From assembly GCA_041488455.1 (NCBI GenBank), contig JBGPPG010000003.1, forward strand, positions 8,312-72,311: a DNA stretch of 64,000 nucleotides, in the 5' to 3' direction. Made by a program: the position numbers and the translations under genes. Below, piece by piece: positions 8,689-17,097 of the stretch. The DNA is from DASQPE01 sp041488455. GTDB lineage: Bacteria; Gemmatimonadota; Gemmatimonadetes; Gemmatimonadales; GWC2-71-9. Below the pieces are notes generated by a model that saw only the letters and a list, made by a program, of their open reading frames with translations, was not told the origin of the DNA and ran no database searches. Numbering within the stretch: position 1 is the stretch's first letter; each line of letters opens with the position of its first letter.

Positions 8689-10049
8689 CCGCTCGCGAAG
8701 TAGATCGGGGCCGGCCCCGTCGCATAGGGCGTCAGGACCCCCATGAGGCCGATGGCGTAGCACAGGAGCAGGGCGAGGGGCCGGGCCGGCAGGTCGGGCA
8801 TGGCCGCGCCCGCGGCCAGGAAGACCGGCAGCAGCGCGGTCGCGTGGGCGGTCAGGCTCGCGAACATGTAGTGGGCGACGAAGAACACCATGACGAACAG
8901 CACCAGCCTGGCGGTGGGCGGCACCGATGAGAGATCGGCGGCCATGCGGCCGGCGAACCATGTGAGGAATCCGACCCGGCCGAGCCCGTCGGCCAGCGTC
9001 ACGAGGGTGGCGAACCACACGAGCATCCTCCAGGCGTCGGTGTAGCCGAGGACGTCGCGCCACGACAGCACGCCGGTGAGGATCATGAGGCAGAAGGCGA
9101 TGAGCGCCGCGGTGGTCGGATTGAGCCACCGGCCGGCGAAGATCCAGAGCGCGAGCGCGAGGATCGCGATGCCCGCCATCGTCGCCTCCCGGCGGCTCAA
9201 CGGGCCCATCCGCCGGAGCTCGTGGGCCGCCCAGACCGGCACCTCGCGACTGCTTGGCAGGCCGGGGGGATAGACGAGGTAGACGACCAGCGGAAGGGAG
9301 AGGAAGAGCACGAGGCCCACGGGCAGGAACCCGATAGCCCACTCGGTCCACCCGACGCGGATACCCGCGCTGTCCCGCATCAGCGAGACCGCGAACAGAT
9401 TCGCGGCATTCGCGGTGAGAAACATGGAGCTCGTGATGCCGGTCACCGCGAAGGCCGTCCACATGAGATAGGCGCCGATCCGTCGCGCGCTTCGCCCCGG
9501 CGAGGAATCATAGAGAGAGGGGATGCTCTTGATGATCGGATAGACCATTCCTCCACTCCGGGCGGTATTGGAGGGCGTGAAGGGAGCCAGCACGAGGTCG
9601 GCGAGCGCGACGGCATAGCCGAGGCCGAGGGTCCGGCGTCCGAGCCCGCGCACCAGCCCCAGCGCGATCCTCCGGCCCAGGCCGGTCTTCTCGTAGCCCA
9701 GCCCGAACATGAAGGCGACGAAGATGAGCCACACCGTGCTGTGCGAGAAGCCGGACAGCGCCCATCGAATCGCATCGTCCGGCGACGGCGCCACGAGACT
9801 GAGGGCGGTGGCGGTCGTGATCCCGAGAATCCCCACGACGGGGCCGGGCAAGGGCTCGGTGATCAGCGCGGCGACCACGGTCGCGAACAACGCGAAGTAC
9901 CGCCAGGCCGTGGGCGACAGGCCGGACGGCGGGGGACCGAGCAGGAGGGCCGCCCCGAGAGCAAGGGGGATGAGCGCCCGGACGAAGCGAATCGCTAGTC
10001 CCCTGTTGGCATGGCGCCCGATTCTCCGCCGCTGATGCGCCGTCTTCAA
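8580..10049 (-). CDS. DASS-family (SLC13/CitT-type) anion transporter
   Basis: About 489 residues with a dozen predicted membrane segments. The signatures include ITEPLPGPVVGILGI, the ANAANLFAVSL loop and a C-terminal LTPYATGPAPIYF segment. These are typical of divalent anion/sodium symporters that carry di- or tricarboxylates, though the substrate cannot be read from sequence. No ATG lies close to the first membrane helix. The TTG at 10049 is the best visible start, and the frame stays open upstream to 10337, so the start is uncertain. Its 3' end overlaps the HHH gene on the other strand by 109 bases. Confidence 0.8.
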   Translation of the reverse strand: MKTAHQRRRIGRHANRGLAIRFVRALIPLALGAALLLGPPPSGLSPTAWRYFALFATVVAALITEPLPGPVVGILGITTATALSLVAPSPDDAIRWALSGFSHSTVWLIFVAFMFGLGYEKTGLGRRIALGLVRGLGRRTLGLGYAVALADLVLAPFTPSNTARSGGMVYPIIKSIPSLYDSSPGRSARRIGAYLMWTAFAVTGITSSMFLTANAANLFAVSLMRDSAGIRVGWTEWAIGFLPVGLVLFLSLPLVVYLVYPPGLPSSREVPVWAAHELRRMGPLSRREATMAGIAILALALWIFAGRWLNPTTAALIAFCLMILTGVLSWRDVLGYTDAWRMLVWFATLVTLADGLGRVGFLTWFAGRMAADLSSVPPTARLVLFVMVFFVAHYMFASLTAHATALLPVFLAAGAAMPDLPARPLALLLCYAIGLMGVLTPYATGPAPIYFASGYISRPAFWALGGIFGAFFLLTLLALGVPWLLSGTP

Positions 10050-10065
10050 GGCCCGGCCGGGATGC

Positions 10066-10083
10066 TGGGACCGGGGTGCCCCA
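10066..10083 (+). promoter_or_regulatory. Weak enhancer-like dyad upstream of the exporter operon
   Basis: TGGGACCGGGGTGCCCCA ends 72 bp before the sigma-54-like site at 10155. The right half (GTGCCCCA) equals the right half of the dyad at 27978-27995; the left half is poor. Weakest member of the set. Confidence 0.25.
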
Positions 10084-10154
10084 GAGGCTCCGGACTGAGG
10101 CCCGACGGTCCCAGCTCCAAGGGCCCGACCCTCGGGAAAACGGTACGTTGCCAG

Positions 10155-10170
10155 TGGCATGTCGCTTGCG
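10155..10170 (+). promoter_or_regulatory. Sigma-54-like promoter for the HlyD/ABC exporter operon
   Basis: TGGCATGTCGCTTGCG agrees with the -24/-12 consensus apart from two positions, with GG and GC correctly spaced. The expected transcription start falls only a few bases before the ATG at 10184, so an mRNA from here would have almost no leader. Chance similarity is possible. Confidence 0.45.
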
Positions 10171-10183
10171 ACGAGCGGAGTCC

Positions 10184-11350
10184 ATGACACCCGGAGGGCA
10201 AGAGAGCGCGCCGCCGGGGCCGGCCCCGGCGCGCCCGCTGCCGGGCTCGGGCCGGGCGCGCCGCTGGCTGGCGGGCGGCGCCATCGCGCTGGCGCTCGGG
10301 CTGCTCGCGACGTTTGCCGCGCCCCGGATCCTGTCATGGCTCCGTCCGGCGGCGCCGCCCGGACTGCTGTCGGCGAGCGGCCGGATCGAGGGACGCATCA
10401 CGACGCTCACGCCGAAGACGGGGGCGTGGGTCGTGGCCCTGCACGTGGACGAGGGCCAGGCGGTACGCCAGGGCCAGCTCCTCGCGACACTGGATGACCG
10501 CGCCCAGCGTGAGCGGGTGCGGGCGGCGGAAGAACAGGTCAACGCGCTGGCCCGGAAGCTCGTCGCGGCCAATGCCCAGCTCGAGATGATCGAGCGGCAG
10601 ACGACACTCCAGACCGAGCAGGCCGCGGCGGCTCTGCGCGAGAGCGAGGCCCGGGTGCGGCGCACACGCGCCGGCCTCCGGCAGGCCGAGCGCGACGCGC
10701 AGCGTGCGGCCGTGCTCGTCGCCAAGGAGCTGATCGCCCCGCAGGAGGGCGAGCACGCCCGGCTCCGCGTCGAGGTCGAGGAGAACGCGGTCAAGGAGGC
10801 GGAAGAGGCGCTCGTGAGCAGCGAGAAGCAGCTCGCCCTCGCGCGTGTGGGCCTCCAGCAGATCGAGATCGTGCGCGCGGAGCGCGACGCGCTGGCGCGG
10901 CAGCGCGCTCAAGGGGAGGCCCAGGTCGCCGAGCAGCGGAGCCACGTCGCGGACTTCGCGGTGCGGAGCCCGATCGATGGCCGGGTACTCACCCGCACCG
11001 TCGAGCGCGGTGAGCGCGTGGAAGCCGGCACGCCGCTCTTCACCCTGATCGATCTCGATCGACTCTACGTGAAGATCTACGTGCCGGAGCCCAGCATCGG
11101 CAAGGTGGCCCTGGGGCAGGAGGCGCGGGTGTCCGTGGACGCCTACCCTGGCCGCGCGTTCCCGGCCCGGGTGAGCCGGGTATCGCAAGAGGCGGAGTTC
11201 ACCCCCAAGAACGTCGAGACGCGGGAGGAGCGCGTCAAGCTGGTGTTCGCGGTCGAGGTCGCGCTCGGCGAGAATCCGGGGGGCGTGCTCAAGCCCGGGA
11301 TGCCCGCCGACGCGGTGATCCGCTGGCAGGCGGACGCGTCGTGGCGGTGA
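10184..11350 (+). CDS. ybhG: HlyD-type membrane fusion protein of an ABC exporter
   Basis: A 388-residue periplasmic adaptor. It has one N-terminal membrane anchor (residues ~28-48), a barrel-sandwich half (GRIEGRITTLTPKTGAWVV), a long Ala/Glu/Arg-rich coiled-coil hairpin (~105-245), and the second lipoyl half (VRSPIDGRVLTRTVERGE). It is the first gene of a four-gene set with the YbhG-F-S-R layout of E. coli, a family linked to efflux of toxic compounds. The frame is open upstream to 10076, but ATG 10184 gives a sensible anchor. It overlaps the next gene by ten bases. Confidence 0.85.
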   Translation: MTPGGQESAPPGPAPARPLPGSGRARRWLAGGAIALALGLLATFAAPRILSWLRPAAPPGLLSASGRIEGRITTLTPKTGAWVVALHVDEGQAVRQGQLLATLDDRAQRERVRAAEEQVNALARKLVAANAQLEMIERQTTLQTEQAAAALRESEARVRRTRAGLRQAERDAQRAAVLVAKELIAPQEGEHARLRVEVEENAVKEAEEALVSSEKQLALARVGLQQIEIVRAERDALARQRAQGEAQVAEQRSHVADFAVRSPIDGRVLTRTVERGERVEAGTPLFTLIDLDRLYVKIYVPEPSIGKVALGQEARVSVDAYPGRAFPARVSRVSQEAEFTPKNVETREERVKLVFAVEVALGENPGGVLKPGMPADAVIRWQADASWR

Positions 11351-13272
11351 GCGGGTCCGCCGCGGTCACGGTCGGGAACCTGTGCCGGACCTACCGGCGG
11401 GGTCGCATCCGAGCGGTGTCCGATGTCTCGTTCGAGGTGCCGCGCGGCGAGGTGTTCGGCCTGATCGGCCCCGACGGTGCCGGCAAGACCAGCGTCCTCC
11501 AGGTCCTGGCCGGGGTCCTACGTGCCGATGCCGGCGCGGCCCGCGTGGCCGGCGTGGACGTGATCCGGGATCCGGAGGCGGTGAAGGAAGCCATCGGGTA
11601 CATGCCCCAGGGCCTCGGGCAGAACCTCTATGACTCGCTCACCGTGCAGGAGAACATCGAGTTCTTCCGCGATCTGCGCCGGGTCCCGCGGGCGCAGTAC
11701 GGCGACAACCGCGAGCGACTCCTGCGGATGACGCGGCTCGGGCGATTCCTCGACCGCCCGGCCGGCCAGCTCTCGGGGGGGATGCGCCAGAAGCTGGCCC
11801 TCATCTGCACGCTGATCCACCTGCCGGACGTGCTCCTGCTGGACGAGCCCACCACCGGCGTCGATCCCATCTCCCGCCGCGACTTCTGGTCGATCATCCA
11901 CACGCTGGTGGCGAGCCGGGGCGTGACCGTGCTGATGACCACCGCCTACATGGACGAAGCCGAGCGCTGCCACCGGGTGAGCCTCATGCACGACGGCGCG
12001 GTGATCGCGGCCGGCGGCCCGGACGAGCTGACCGCCGCGCTCGCGGGTCGCGTCTGGAGCGTCCGGAGCCCCCATCCCGACGACGTCGTTGCGGCATTGA
12101 CGAAGGGCGAGGGCGCCCAGTCCATGGCGCTCGCGGGAGGCGAGGTGCGCGTGCTCTGGCGTGTCCCCGGGCGCGATCCGAGTGGCGAGCTCGGTGCCGC
12201 CGGTCTCACCGGGTTCGCGGTCGAGGTGGTCCCGCCGAGCTTCGAGGACGTGTTCGTGGAGTCTCTGACCCGGGAGCGGCCCGCGCCGCCCGCCGGGGCG
12301 CCCGCCCTGCTCGCCGCGCCTCGCGTCACGTTCGTCGGGAGCGCGGTGATCGCGGATCGCCTCACGTGTCGGTTCGGGCGCTTCACCGCGGTGGACGAGG
12401 TGAGCCTGACCCTCGCCGAAGGTGAGATCCTGGGGCTCCTCGGGCCCAACGGCGCCGGCAAGACGACCCTGATCCGGATGCTCTGCGGGCTCCAGGCGCC
12501 GGCGGGCGGCGCGGCCACCGTCGCCGGATTCGACGTGCGGCGAGCCGGGACCGCGCTGCGGAGTCACATCGGCTACATGTCCCAGCGCTTCTCGCTCTAC
12601 CCGGACCAGACCGTCCTGGAGAACCTCCGCCTGTCCGCCGGTCTCTACGGGATCCCGCGGGCCGAGCGGCCGGGCCGCATCGAGGCGCTGCACACGAGGG
12701 GGGGGCGGGTGTGCGGCGGCCTCCGCCCGCCCCGGGGGGTGGCGCAGGGGGGGGGGCCGCGGCTCGCCCTCGCCAGCGCGATGCTGCACGAGCCAAGGGT
12801 GCTGTTCCTCGACGAGCCGACCGCGGGAGTGGACCCGCTCGCCCGCCGCCAGTTCTGGGATCTCGTGCACCTGCTGGCCCACCAGCACGGGGTCGCGGTG
12901 CTGGTCTCCACCCACTATATGGACGAGGCCACGCACTGCGATCTTCTGGGCTTCATGCACGAGGGCCGCCTCGTCGCGCTCGGCCGCCCGGCCGAGCTGA
13001 CCCGGCGGGCCCGCGCCGAGGGCGGCCCGATGTTCTCGGTGGACGCGGCCGAGTTCGCCCAGGCCTTCACGCTCCTGCGTCCGCGCTTTCCGGACGCGAT
13101 GCTCCACGGCCGGCACGTCCGCTGGCAGACCCGGCAGCCCGACGCGGACACCCTGGCCGCGCGGGAGGCGCTGGCCGCCGCCGGCCTCGCCGCCTCCATC
13201 GAGGTCCGGCCCCTGTCGATGGAGGACACCTTCGTCAGCGTGTTGCGAGGCGCCGGGCTCGGCCATGCCTAG
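11341..13272 (+). CDS. ybhF: ABC transporter ATP-binding protein with two fused nucleotide-binding domains; second domain scrambled at its signature
   Basis: Energises export through the two ABC-2 permeases downstream. Domain 1 has Walker A GPDGAGKT (residues 43-50), the signature LSGGMRQK and Walker B LLLDEPTTGVDP. Domain 2 has Walker A GPNGAGKT, Walker B LFLDEPTAGVDP and a switch His in STHYMDE. Between its Q-loop and Walker B, at about 12690-12765, the protein becomes Gly/Arg/Pro-rich nonsense. The ABC signature, usually LPLGWRQRL in these half-domains, is missing. The DNA there has G runs of 6 to 10 bases, so compensating indels or sequencing errors are likely. The frame is restored before Walker B. 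Start is GTG. Confidence 0.88.
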   Translation: MAVSGSAAVTVGNLCRTYRRGRIRAVSDVSFEVPRGEVFGLIGPDGAGKTSVLQVLAGVLRADAGAARVAGVDVIRDPEAVKEAIGYMPQGLGQNLYDSLTVQENIEFFRDLRRVPRAQYGDNRERLLRMTRLGRFLDRPAGQLSGGMRQKLALICTLIHLPDVLLLDEPTTGVDPISRRDFWSIIHTLVASRGVTVLMTTAYMDEAERCHRVSLMHDGAVIAAGGPDELTAALAGRVWSVRSPHPDDVVAALTKGEGAQSMALAGGEVRVLWRVPGRDPSGELGAAGLTGFAVEVVPPSFEDVFVESLTRERPAPPAGAPALLAAPRVTFVGSAVIADRLTCRFGRFTAVDEVSLTLAEGEILGLLGPNGAGKTTLIRMLCGLQAPAGGAATVAGFDVRRAGTALRSHIGYMSQRFSLYPDQTVLENLRLSAGLYGIPRAERPGRIEALHTRGGRVCGGLRPPRGVAQGGGPRLALASAMLHEPRVLFLDEPTAGVDPLARRQFWDLVHLLAHQHGVAVLVSTHYMDEATHCDLLGFMHEGRLVALGRPAELTRRARAEGGPMFSVDAAEFAQAFTLLRPRFPDAMLHGRHVRWQTRQPDADTLAAREALAAAGLAASIEVRPLSMEDTFVSVLRGAGLGHA

Positions 13273-14410
13273 GATGCCTGGCGATCGTGCGCTGGCGATC
13301 GCGCGGAAGGAGACGCGACAGCTCCTCCGCGACCCCACGTACCTGGGCCTCGCGATCGTCGTGCCGCTGCTGCTCATCCTCCTCCTCGGCTATCAGCTCT
13401 CGCTGGACGTCAAGGGGCTCCTGGTGGCGGTGGTGGACCACGACCGCTCCCGGTGGAGCCGGGAGTACATCGACGGGGTCGTCCACTCCGAGTACTTCCG
13501 GCTCGTCGGCGTGCTCGACGGCGCGGAGGAAGCGCGGGAATGGGTCCGCTCGGGCCGGGCCCGCGTGGTCATCGACATTCCGCCCGACTTCGGACGGCGG
13601 CTCAGCGCCGGCGAGTCCGCCACCCTGGGCGTGACCGTGGATGGCTCGTTCCCGACCCGCGGCCAGATCGGGGCGGCCTACGTGGAGGCGATCAGCGCGC
13701 AGTACAACCAGCGGCTCCTGCGCGAGTACCTCGTCCGCCACGGCGCGGGAGACGACCGGTTGTGGCCCGTCCAGATGGAGCTGGCCGTCTGGTACAACCC
13801 CACGCTCGAGAGCAAGAACTTCATCGTGCCCGGCATGCTGGTCGTGATCCTCATGATATTCCCGCCGCTGCTGAGCGCGCTGCTGATCGTGCGCGAGCGC
13901 GAGAGCGGCACCATTCTCAATCTCTACTGCTCGCCGGCGAGCCGGTGGGACATCCTGGCCGGCAAGGCGTTGCCGTACGTGGCCGTCTCGTTCCTCGACT
14001 TCCTGCTGATCTTCGCGGTCAGCATCTGGCTCTTCCGCGTCCGGTTCGTGGGCGCGGTGTGGATCCTGGCGGTGGGCGCGCTGCTCTACTCGGTCTGCAT
14101 GGTGGGCCTCGGTCTGCTGATCTCCACGGTGACGCGAAGCCAGCTCGCCGCGATGCTCGCCACGTTTCTCGGCGCGGTGGCCCCCGCCTTCACGTTCTCC
14201 GGCATCTTCACGCCGGCCGGGAGCCTGGACCCGGTCGGCCGGTTCGTGAGCCGCCTGATCCCCGCCACGTACTTCATGGATGTCGTCCGCGGCAGCTATC
14301 TCAAGGGCGGCGACGTCGCCGCGTACGTGCCGAGCCTGCTGATCCTCCTGCTCTACGCCGTGGTCATCTCCACCGCGGCCTGGCTCAGCCTCCGGAAACG
14401 GCTCGGCTGA
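13265..14410 (+). CDS. ybhS: ABC-2 type permease, first of pair
   Basis: 381 residues: an N-terminal membrane helix (~30-50), a large extracytoplasmic domain, then five or six helices from ~185 onward. The ABC-2 family core includes VPGMLVVILMIFPPLLSALLIVRERESGTI. It forms the channel with the next gene's product. Starts eight bases inside the ATPase gene's end and shares its last base with the next ATG, so translation is coupled. Confidence 0.88.
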   Translation: MPRMPGDRALAIARKETRQLLRDPTYLGLAIVVPLLLILLLGYQLSLDVKGLLVAVVDHDRSRWSREYIDGVVHSEYFRLVGVLDGAEEAREWVRSGRARVVIDIPPDFGRRLSAGESATLGVTVDGSFPTRGQIGAAYVEAISAQYNQRLLREYLVRHGAGDDRLWPVQMELAVWYNPTLESKNFIVPGMLVVILMIFPPLLSALLIVRERESGTILNLYCSPASRWDILAGKALPYVAVSFLDFLLIFAVSIWLFRVRFVGAVWILAVGALLYSVCMVGLGLLISTVTRSQLAAMLATFLGAVAPAFTFSGIFTPAGSLDPVGRFVSRLIPATYFMDVVRGSYLKGGDVAAYVPSLLILLLYAVVISTAAWLSLRKRLG

Positions 14411-15528
14411 TGGGCAGCCGTCTCGCGGCCATGATCCGGAAGGAGTGGAGCCAGCTCTTCCGGGACGTGCCCATCCTCCTGTTCGTGATCTGGGCCTTCA
14501 CGGGCGCCGTCTACACCGGGGGTCACGGCGTGGGCGCCGAGCTCCGGAACTATCCCATGGCCGTGCTCGATCTCTCCCGCAGCGCGGAGAGCCGCGAGCT
14601 GCTGTCCCGATTCCGCGCGCCGTACTTCAAGATCGTCGGCCATGTCTCGGGCGACGCCGAGCTGGTGCGCTGGCTCGATGGGGGCCGGGCCAGCCTGGTC
14701 CTCGTCATTCCGGCGGATTTCGATCGCCGCGCTCAGCAGGGCGGCGCGCGGTTCCAGGTGATCTCGGACGGCAGCCAGTCCATGTCAGCGACGATCGCCG
14801 GGGCGCACATCGCCGGCATCGCCGGCCGCTACAGCGTGGAGCTGCTGGAGGCCCGGATGGGCGTGGCCCACGGCCGCCTGCCGCAGGTGGATGCCCGCGT
14901 CCGCGTGGAGTACAACCCGAATCTCGTCGAGACGTGGTTCTCCGGCCTGCTCGAGGTCTTCAACCAGGTCACCATGATCGCGATGCTGCTGGCCGCCGCC
15001 GCCATGGTGCGGGAGCGCGAGCACGGCACGATCGAGCATCTGCTGGTGAGCCCGCTGCGGTCCTGGGAGCTGTTCACCGCGAAGGTCGTGCCGGTGGTCG
15101 TCCTGGTGCCGCTGGCCGCCCTCGGCTCGGTGTTCGGGATCGTCCACGGGGTGTTCGCCACCCCCATCCGGGGCAGTGTCGCGCTGTTCTACGCGGTGAC
15201 CGTGATCTACGTCTTCGCCCTGGCGAGCCTGGGCCTCACCATCGCGGTCCTGGCCCGCAACCTCGGCCAGGCGATGCTGCTCCTCCTCCTGATCCTGTAC
15301 CCGATGATGCTGCTCTCGGGCGCCTTCACCCCGCCCGAGAGCATGGGGCCGCTCATGCGGTACGCGAGCCTCGTGTCCCCGGTGCGCCACTACGTCGATT
15401 TCGGCTACCAGGTCCTCTTCAAGGGGAACGGTCTGGCGTATGTCTGGCCGGACGTGGCGGGCATCCTGGCGCTGGGCGTGCTGCTGTTCGCGATCTCCAT
15501 CCGGCGCTTCGCGCGGCTCGCGCGCTGA
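14410..15528 (+). CDS. ybhR: ABC-2 type permease, second of pair
   Basis: 372 residues with the same plan as the preceding permease: one N-terminal helix, a soluble loop domain, then the ABC-2 core (MLLAAAAMVREREHGTIEHLLVSP) and four more helices. The start ATG at 14410 overlaps the previous TGA. Last gene of the exporter operon; the 190 bases after it hold regulatory-looking dyads and no gene. Confidence 0.88.
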   Translation: MGSRLAAMIRKEWSQLFRDVPILLFVIWAFTGAVYTGGHGVGAELRNYPMAVLDLSRSAESRELLSRFRAPYFKIVGHVSGDAELVRWLDGGRASLVLVIPADFDRRAQQGGARFQVISDGSQSMSATIAGAHIAGIAGRYSVELLEARMGVAHGRLPQVDARVRVEYNPNLVETWFSGLLEVFNQVTMIAMLLAAAAMVREREHGTIEHLLVSPLRSWELFTAKVVPVVVLVPLAALGSVFGIVHGVFATPIRGSVALFYAVTVIYVFALASLGLTIAVLARNLGQAMLLLLLILYPMMLLSGAFTPPESMGPLMRYASLVSPVRHYVDFGYQVLFKGNGLAYVWPDVAGILALGVLLFAISIRRFARLAR

Positions 15529-15562
15529 CCGCCGGTCGGTCGGCGCTCCGCGCCGGTTTGTC

Positions 15563-15600
15563 TGGGGCCGGCCCACCCCATTTGTGGCGCGCCCGCCCCA
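15563..15600 (+). promoter_or_regulatory. Tandem enhancer-like dyads upstream of a sigma-54-like promoter
   Basis: Two 18-bp imperfect palindromes, TGGGGCCGGCCCACCCCA (15563-15580) and TGTGGCGCGCCCGCCCCA (15583-15600), have centres 20 bp apart, two helical turns. The second matches the dyad at 27978-27995 at 14 of 18 positions. They end 51 bp before the promoter-like site at 15651. Side-by-side sites on one helix face are usual for NtrC-type activators. Confidence 0.4.
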
Positions 15601-15650
15601 AGCGTCGCGGGAGCCGCGACGCAAGTTCCTGAAATGACGCGCGTTCGGCC

Positions 15651-15666
15651 TGGCATCGAGCTTGTA
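15651..15666 (+). promoter_or_regulatory. Degenerate sigma-54-like promoter before the small membrane protein gene
   Basis: TGGCATCGAGCTTGTA keeps the -24 GG and the TTG of the -12 box but has GT in place of the near-invariant GC. It lies 69 bases before the ATG at 15720. Supported mainly by the tandem dyads just upstream. Apart from these sites the gap 15529-15719 shows nothing else. Confidence 0.35.
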
Positions 15667-15719
15667 ATACGGAGGGGCAGGGAACGGATGCAGTGGCCGG
15701 TACTCAAAGGGAGGCTGCC

Positions 15720-15869
15720 ATGCTGTGGACGATCGTGGTGATTCTTCTGGTGCTGTGGGCGCTCGGCATGTTGAGTGCGTACACGGCCGGCGGGCTGGTC
15801 CATCTCCTGCTGGTGATCGCGATCATCGCCATCGTGATCCAGTTCGTGAGCGGTCGACGGTCCATCTGA
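15720..15869 (+). CDS. Lmo0937-family small membrane protein
   Basis: 49 residues: MLWTIVVILLVLWALGML followed by a short polar turn and a second hydrophobic helix (HLLLVIAIIAIVIQF), ending in a basic tail. This is the two-helix plan of the lmo0937 family, found in many soil bacteria and often near stress genes. AGGGAGG lies seven bases before the ATG. Function unknown. Confidence 0.75.
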   Translation: MLWTIVVILLVLWALGMLSAYTAGGLVHLLLVIAIIAIVIQFVSGRRSI

Positions 15870-15949
15870 CCTCGTGACCGCCCAGGCATCATCCCCGGGT
15901 CGACCAGTTGATCCTCGCTCATGTCACGCCCGACCGGGCGAGGTGTGAC

Positions 15950-16159
15950 ATGGCCACCGACCCAGAGATCCAGACGTTCGTGCAGCGTCGCCACGGCTTC
16001 GTCCCGAAGATCGGATGGATCGCGCATGTCAAGGAGGTTCACGGCATCCCGACGCTCCGCGGGGCGGACCGGGCCCATCGTGATCGTGATGTCGAGCCGT
16101 GCCCGTCCGAGAAGCGGGAAGCAATCGAAGAAGCGCTGCGGCATTTCGGCATGATGTGA
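15950..16159 (+). CDS. Small hypothetical protein
   Basis: 69 residues, MATDPEIQTFVQRRHGFVPK...EALRHFGMM. The mix of residues and the segment PCPSEKREAIEEALRHFG look like a genuine soluble protein rather than a shadow frame, and I have the impression of similar short proteins in related genomes, but I cannot name a family. The frame extends upstream to 15908. No strong ribosome binding site is visible. Confidence 0.5.
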   Translation: MATDPEIQTFVQRRHGFVPKIGWIAHVKEVHGIPTLRGADRAHRDRDVEPCPSEKREAIEEALRHFGMM

Positions 16160-16190
16160 CGGCCGCGGGGGACCGCGGCGGGAGGACGGC

Positions 16191-16525
16191 GTGAAGGTCT
16201 ACTTGATCGCCCCAAGAATCCTGAATCGTTCTGGACCTTCGACCGCGTGCTGGGTGCGTGTTCCCCAACCTCGCGTTGCCGACGGTCGCGGGGCTGACGC
16301 TGCCGCCCCACGAGGTCGTGCTCTGCGACGAGAACGTCGAGCCGGTCGACCTCGACACGGACGCCGATGTGGTCGGGATCACCGGGTTCGTGGTCCACAA
16401 GCGGCGGATGCTCGAGCTCGCCGAGGCCTTCCGGCGCCGCGGGAAGCTGGTCGTTCGCGGGCGGCCCCGGGCACAGCGTCGCGAAGGCGCCGGCCGGCGC
16501 CAGGGCGGCCGGCTCCTGTCGTAAG
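16191..16525 (+). pseudogene. Decayed fragment of a B12-binding radical-SAM protein
   Basis: Three frames together spell the start of a cobalamin-binding radical-SAM protein. GTG 16191 gives MKVYLIAP, then KNPESFWTFDRVLG in another frame. VFPNLALPTVAGL through ADVVGITGFVVHKRRMLELAEAFRRRGKLV follows in the frame of 16258, and GGPGHSVAKAPA after ~16460 in a third. The product stops about 110 residues in, before any CxxxCxxC radical-SAM motif. With at least three frame breaks and no catalytic domain, this is a remnant. Confidence 0.7.
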
Positions 16526-16620
16526 GGGGCTCCCTGCCTGCGCTCGGCCCACCAGCACGGGCCAAGCCGTCGGGAGCGGGGCGGCGCGTCTGGGGCGCGC
16601 ACGCCGCGGCGTAGCGGTCC

Positions 16621-16638
16621 TGTCCCACTCGTGGCACG
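16621..16638 (+). promoter_or_regulatory. Enhancer-like dyad upstream of the BON-protein promoter
   Basis: TGTCCCACTCGTGGCACG is an 18-bp imperfect palindrome with a two-base spacer, 43 bp before the -24 element at 16681. It is nearly the same as the dyad at 4825-4842. A similar element, TGGGGCGCGCACGCCGCG, lies at 16591-16608. Confidence 0.4.
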
Positions 16639-16680
16639 CGCTCCGCCCGCCAACATCTCGAATCCTCTGCGATATCAGCT

Positions 16681-16696
16681 TGGCACCTCGCTTGCT
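16681..16696 (+). promoter_or_regulatory. Sigma-54 promoter for the BON/YtxH/small membrane gene run
   Basis: TGGCACCTCGCTTGCT is the best -24/-12 match in the window, differing from TGGCACG-N4-TTGCW at one minor position. It sits 77 bases before the ATG at 16773, a normal leader length. The gap 16526-16772 otherwise contains only the dyads. Confidence 0.65.
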
Positions 16697-16772
16697 TTGG
16701 ACGTCTTCAAGCGGGGGATACGGGCCCGAGTGATGCACCACCCTGATCGAAATAGGGAAGGAGATTCTGGCC

Positions 16773-17084
16773 ATGCGAGGAATGAGAGGGTTTGGGATCC
16801 TGGTTCTAGCCGTCGTGTTGGTGTCGGCCTGGGGGTGCGGGTCGACGGCGACGAAAGAGGGGACCGGCGAGTACGTCGACGATTCCGTGATCACCGCGAA
16901 GGTGAAGTCGGCCATCTTCAACGACGCCAACCTGAAGGTCAACGAGATCAACGTCGAGACGTTCAAGGGCGTGGTGCAGCTGAGCGGCTTCGTGCGGTCT
17001 CAGGCGGATATCGACCAGGCGATGAAGGTCGCGCGCGGGGTGGCCGGCGTGAAGTCCGTCAAGAACGATATGCGGATCAAGTGA
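16773..17084 (+). CDS. BON-domain lipoprotein (OsmY-like)
   Basis: 103 residues. A lipoprotein signal peptide ends in SAWGC (Cys22 as the lipidated residue). It is followed by one BON domain (residues ~35-103) with the typical VKSAIFNDANLKVNEINVET...VVQLSGFVRS...VAGVKSVKNDM pattern. BON proteins bind membranes and are often induced by osmotic or envelope stress. Several upstream ATGs (16773, 16782) are possible; GGAAGGAG precedes the first. Confidence 0.85.
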   Translation: MRGMRGFGILVLAVVLVSAWGCGSTATKEGTGEYVDDSVITAKVKSAIFNDANLKVNEINVETFKGVVQLSGFVRSQADIDQAMKVARGVAGVKSVKNDMRIK

Positions 17085-17097
17085 CGGGAGGCGTGTG

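Noticed and set aside
12711..13634. Long plus-strand open frame inside the ABC ATPase gene
   Set aside because: Arg/Pro/Gly-rich shadow of the real frame in high-GC DNA; it has no recognisable domain.
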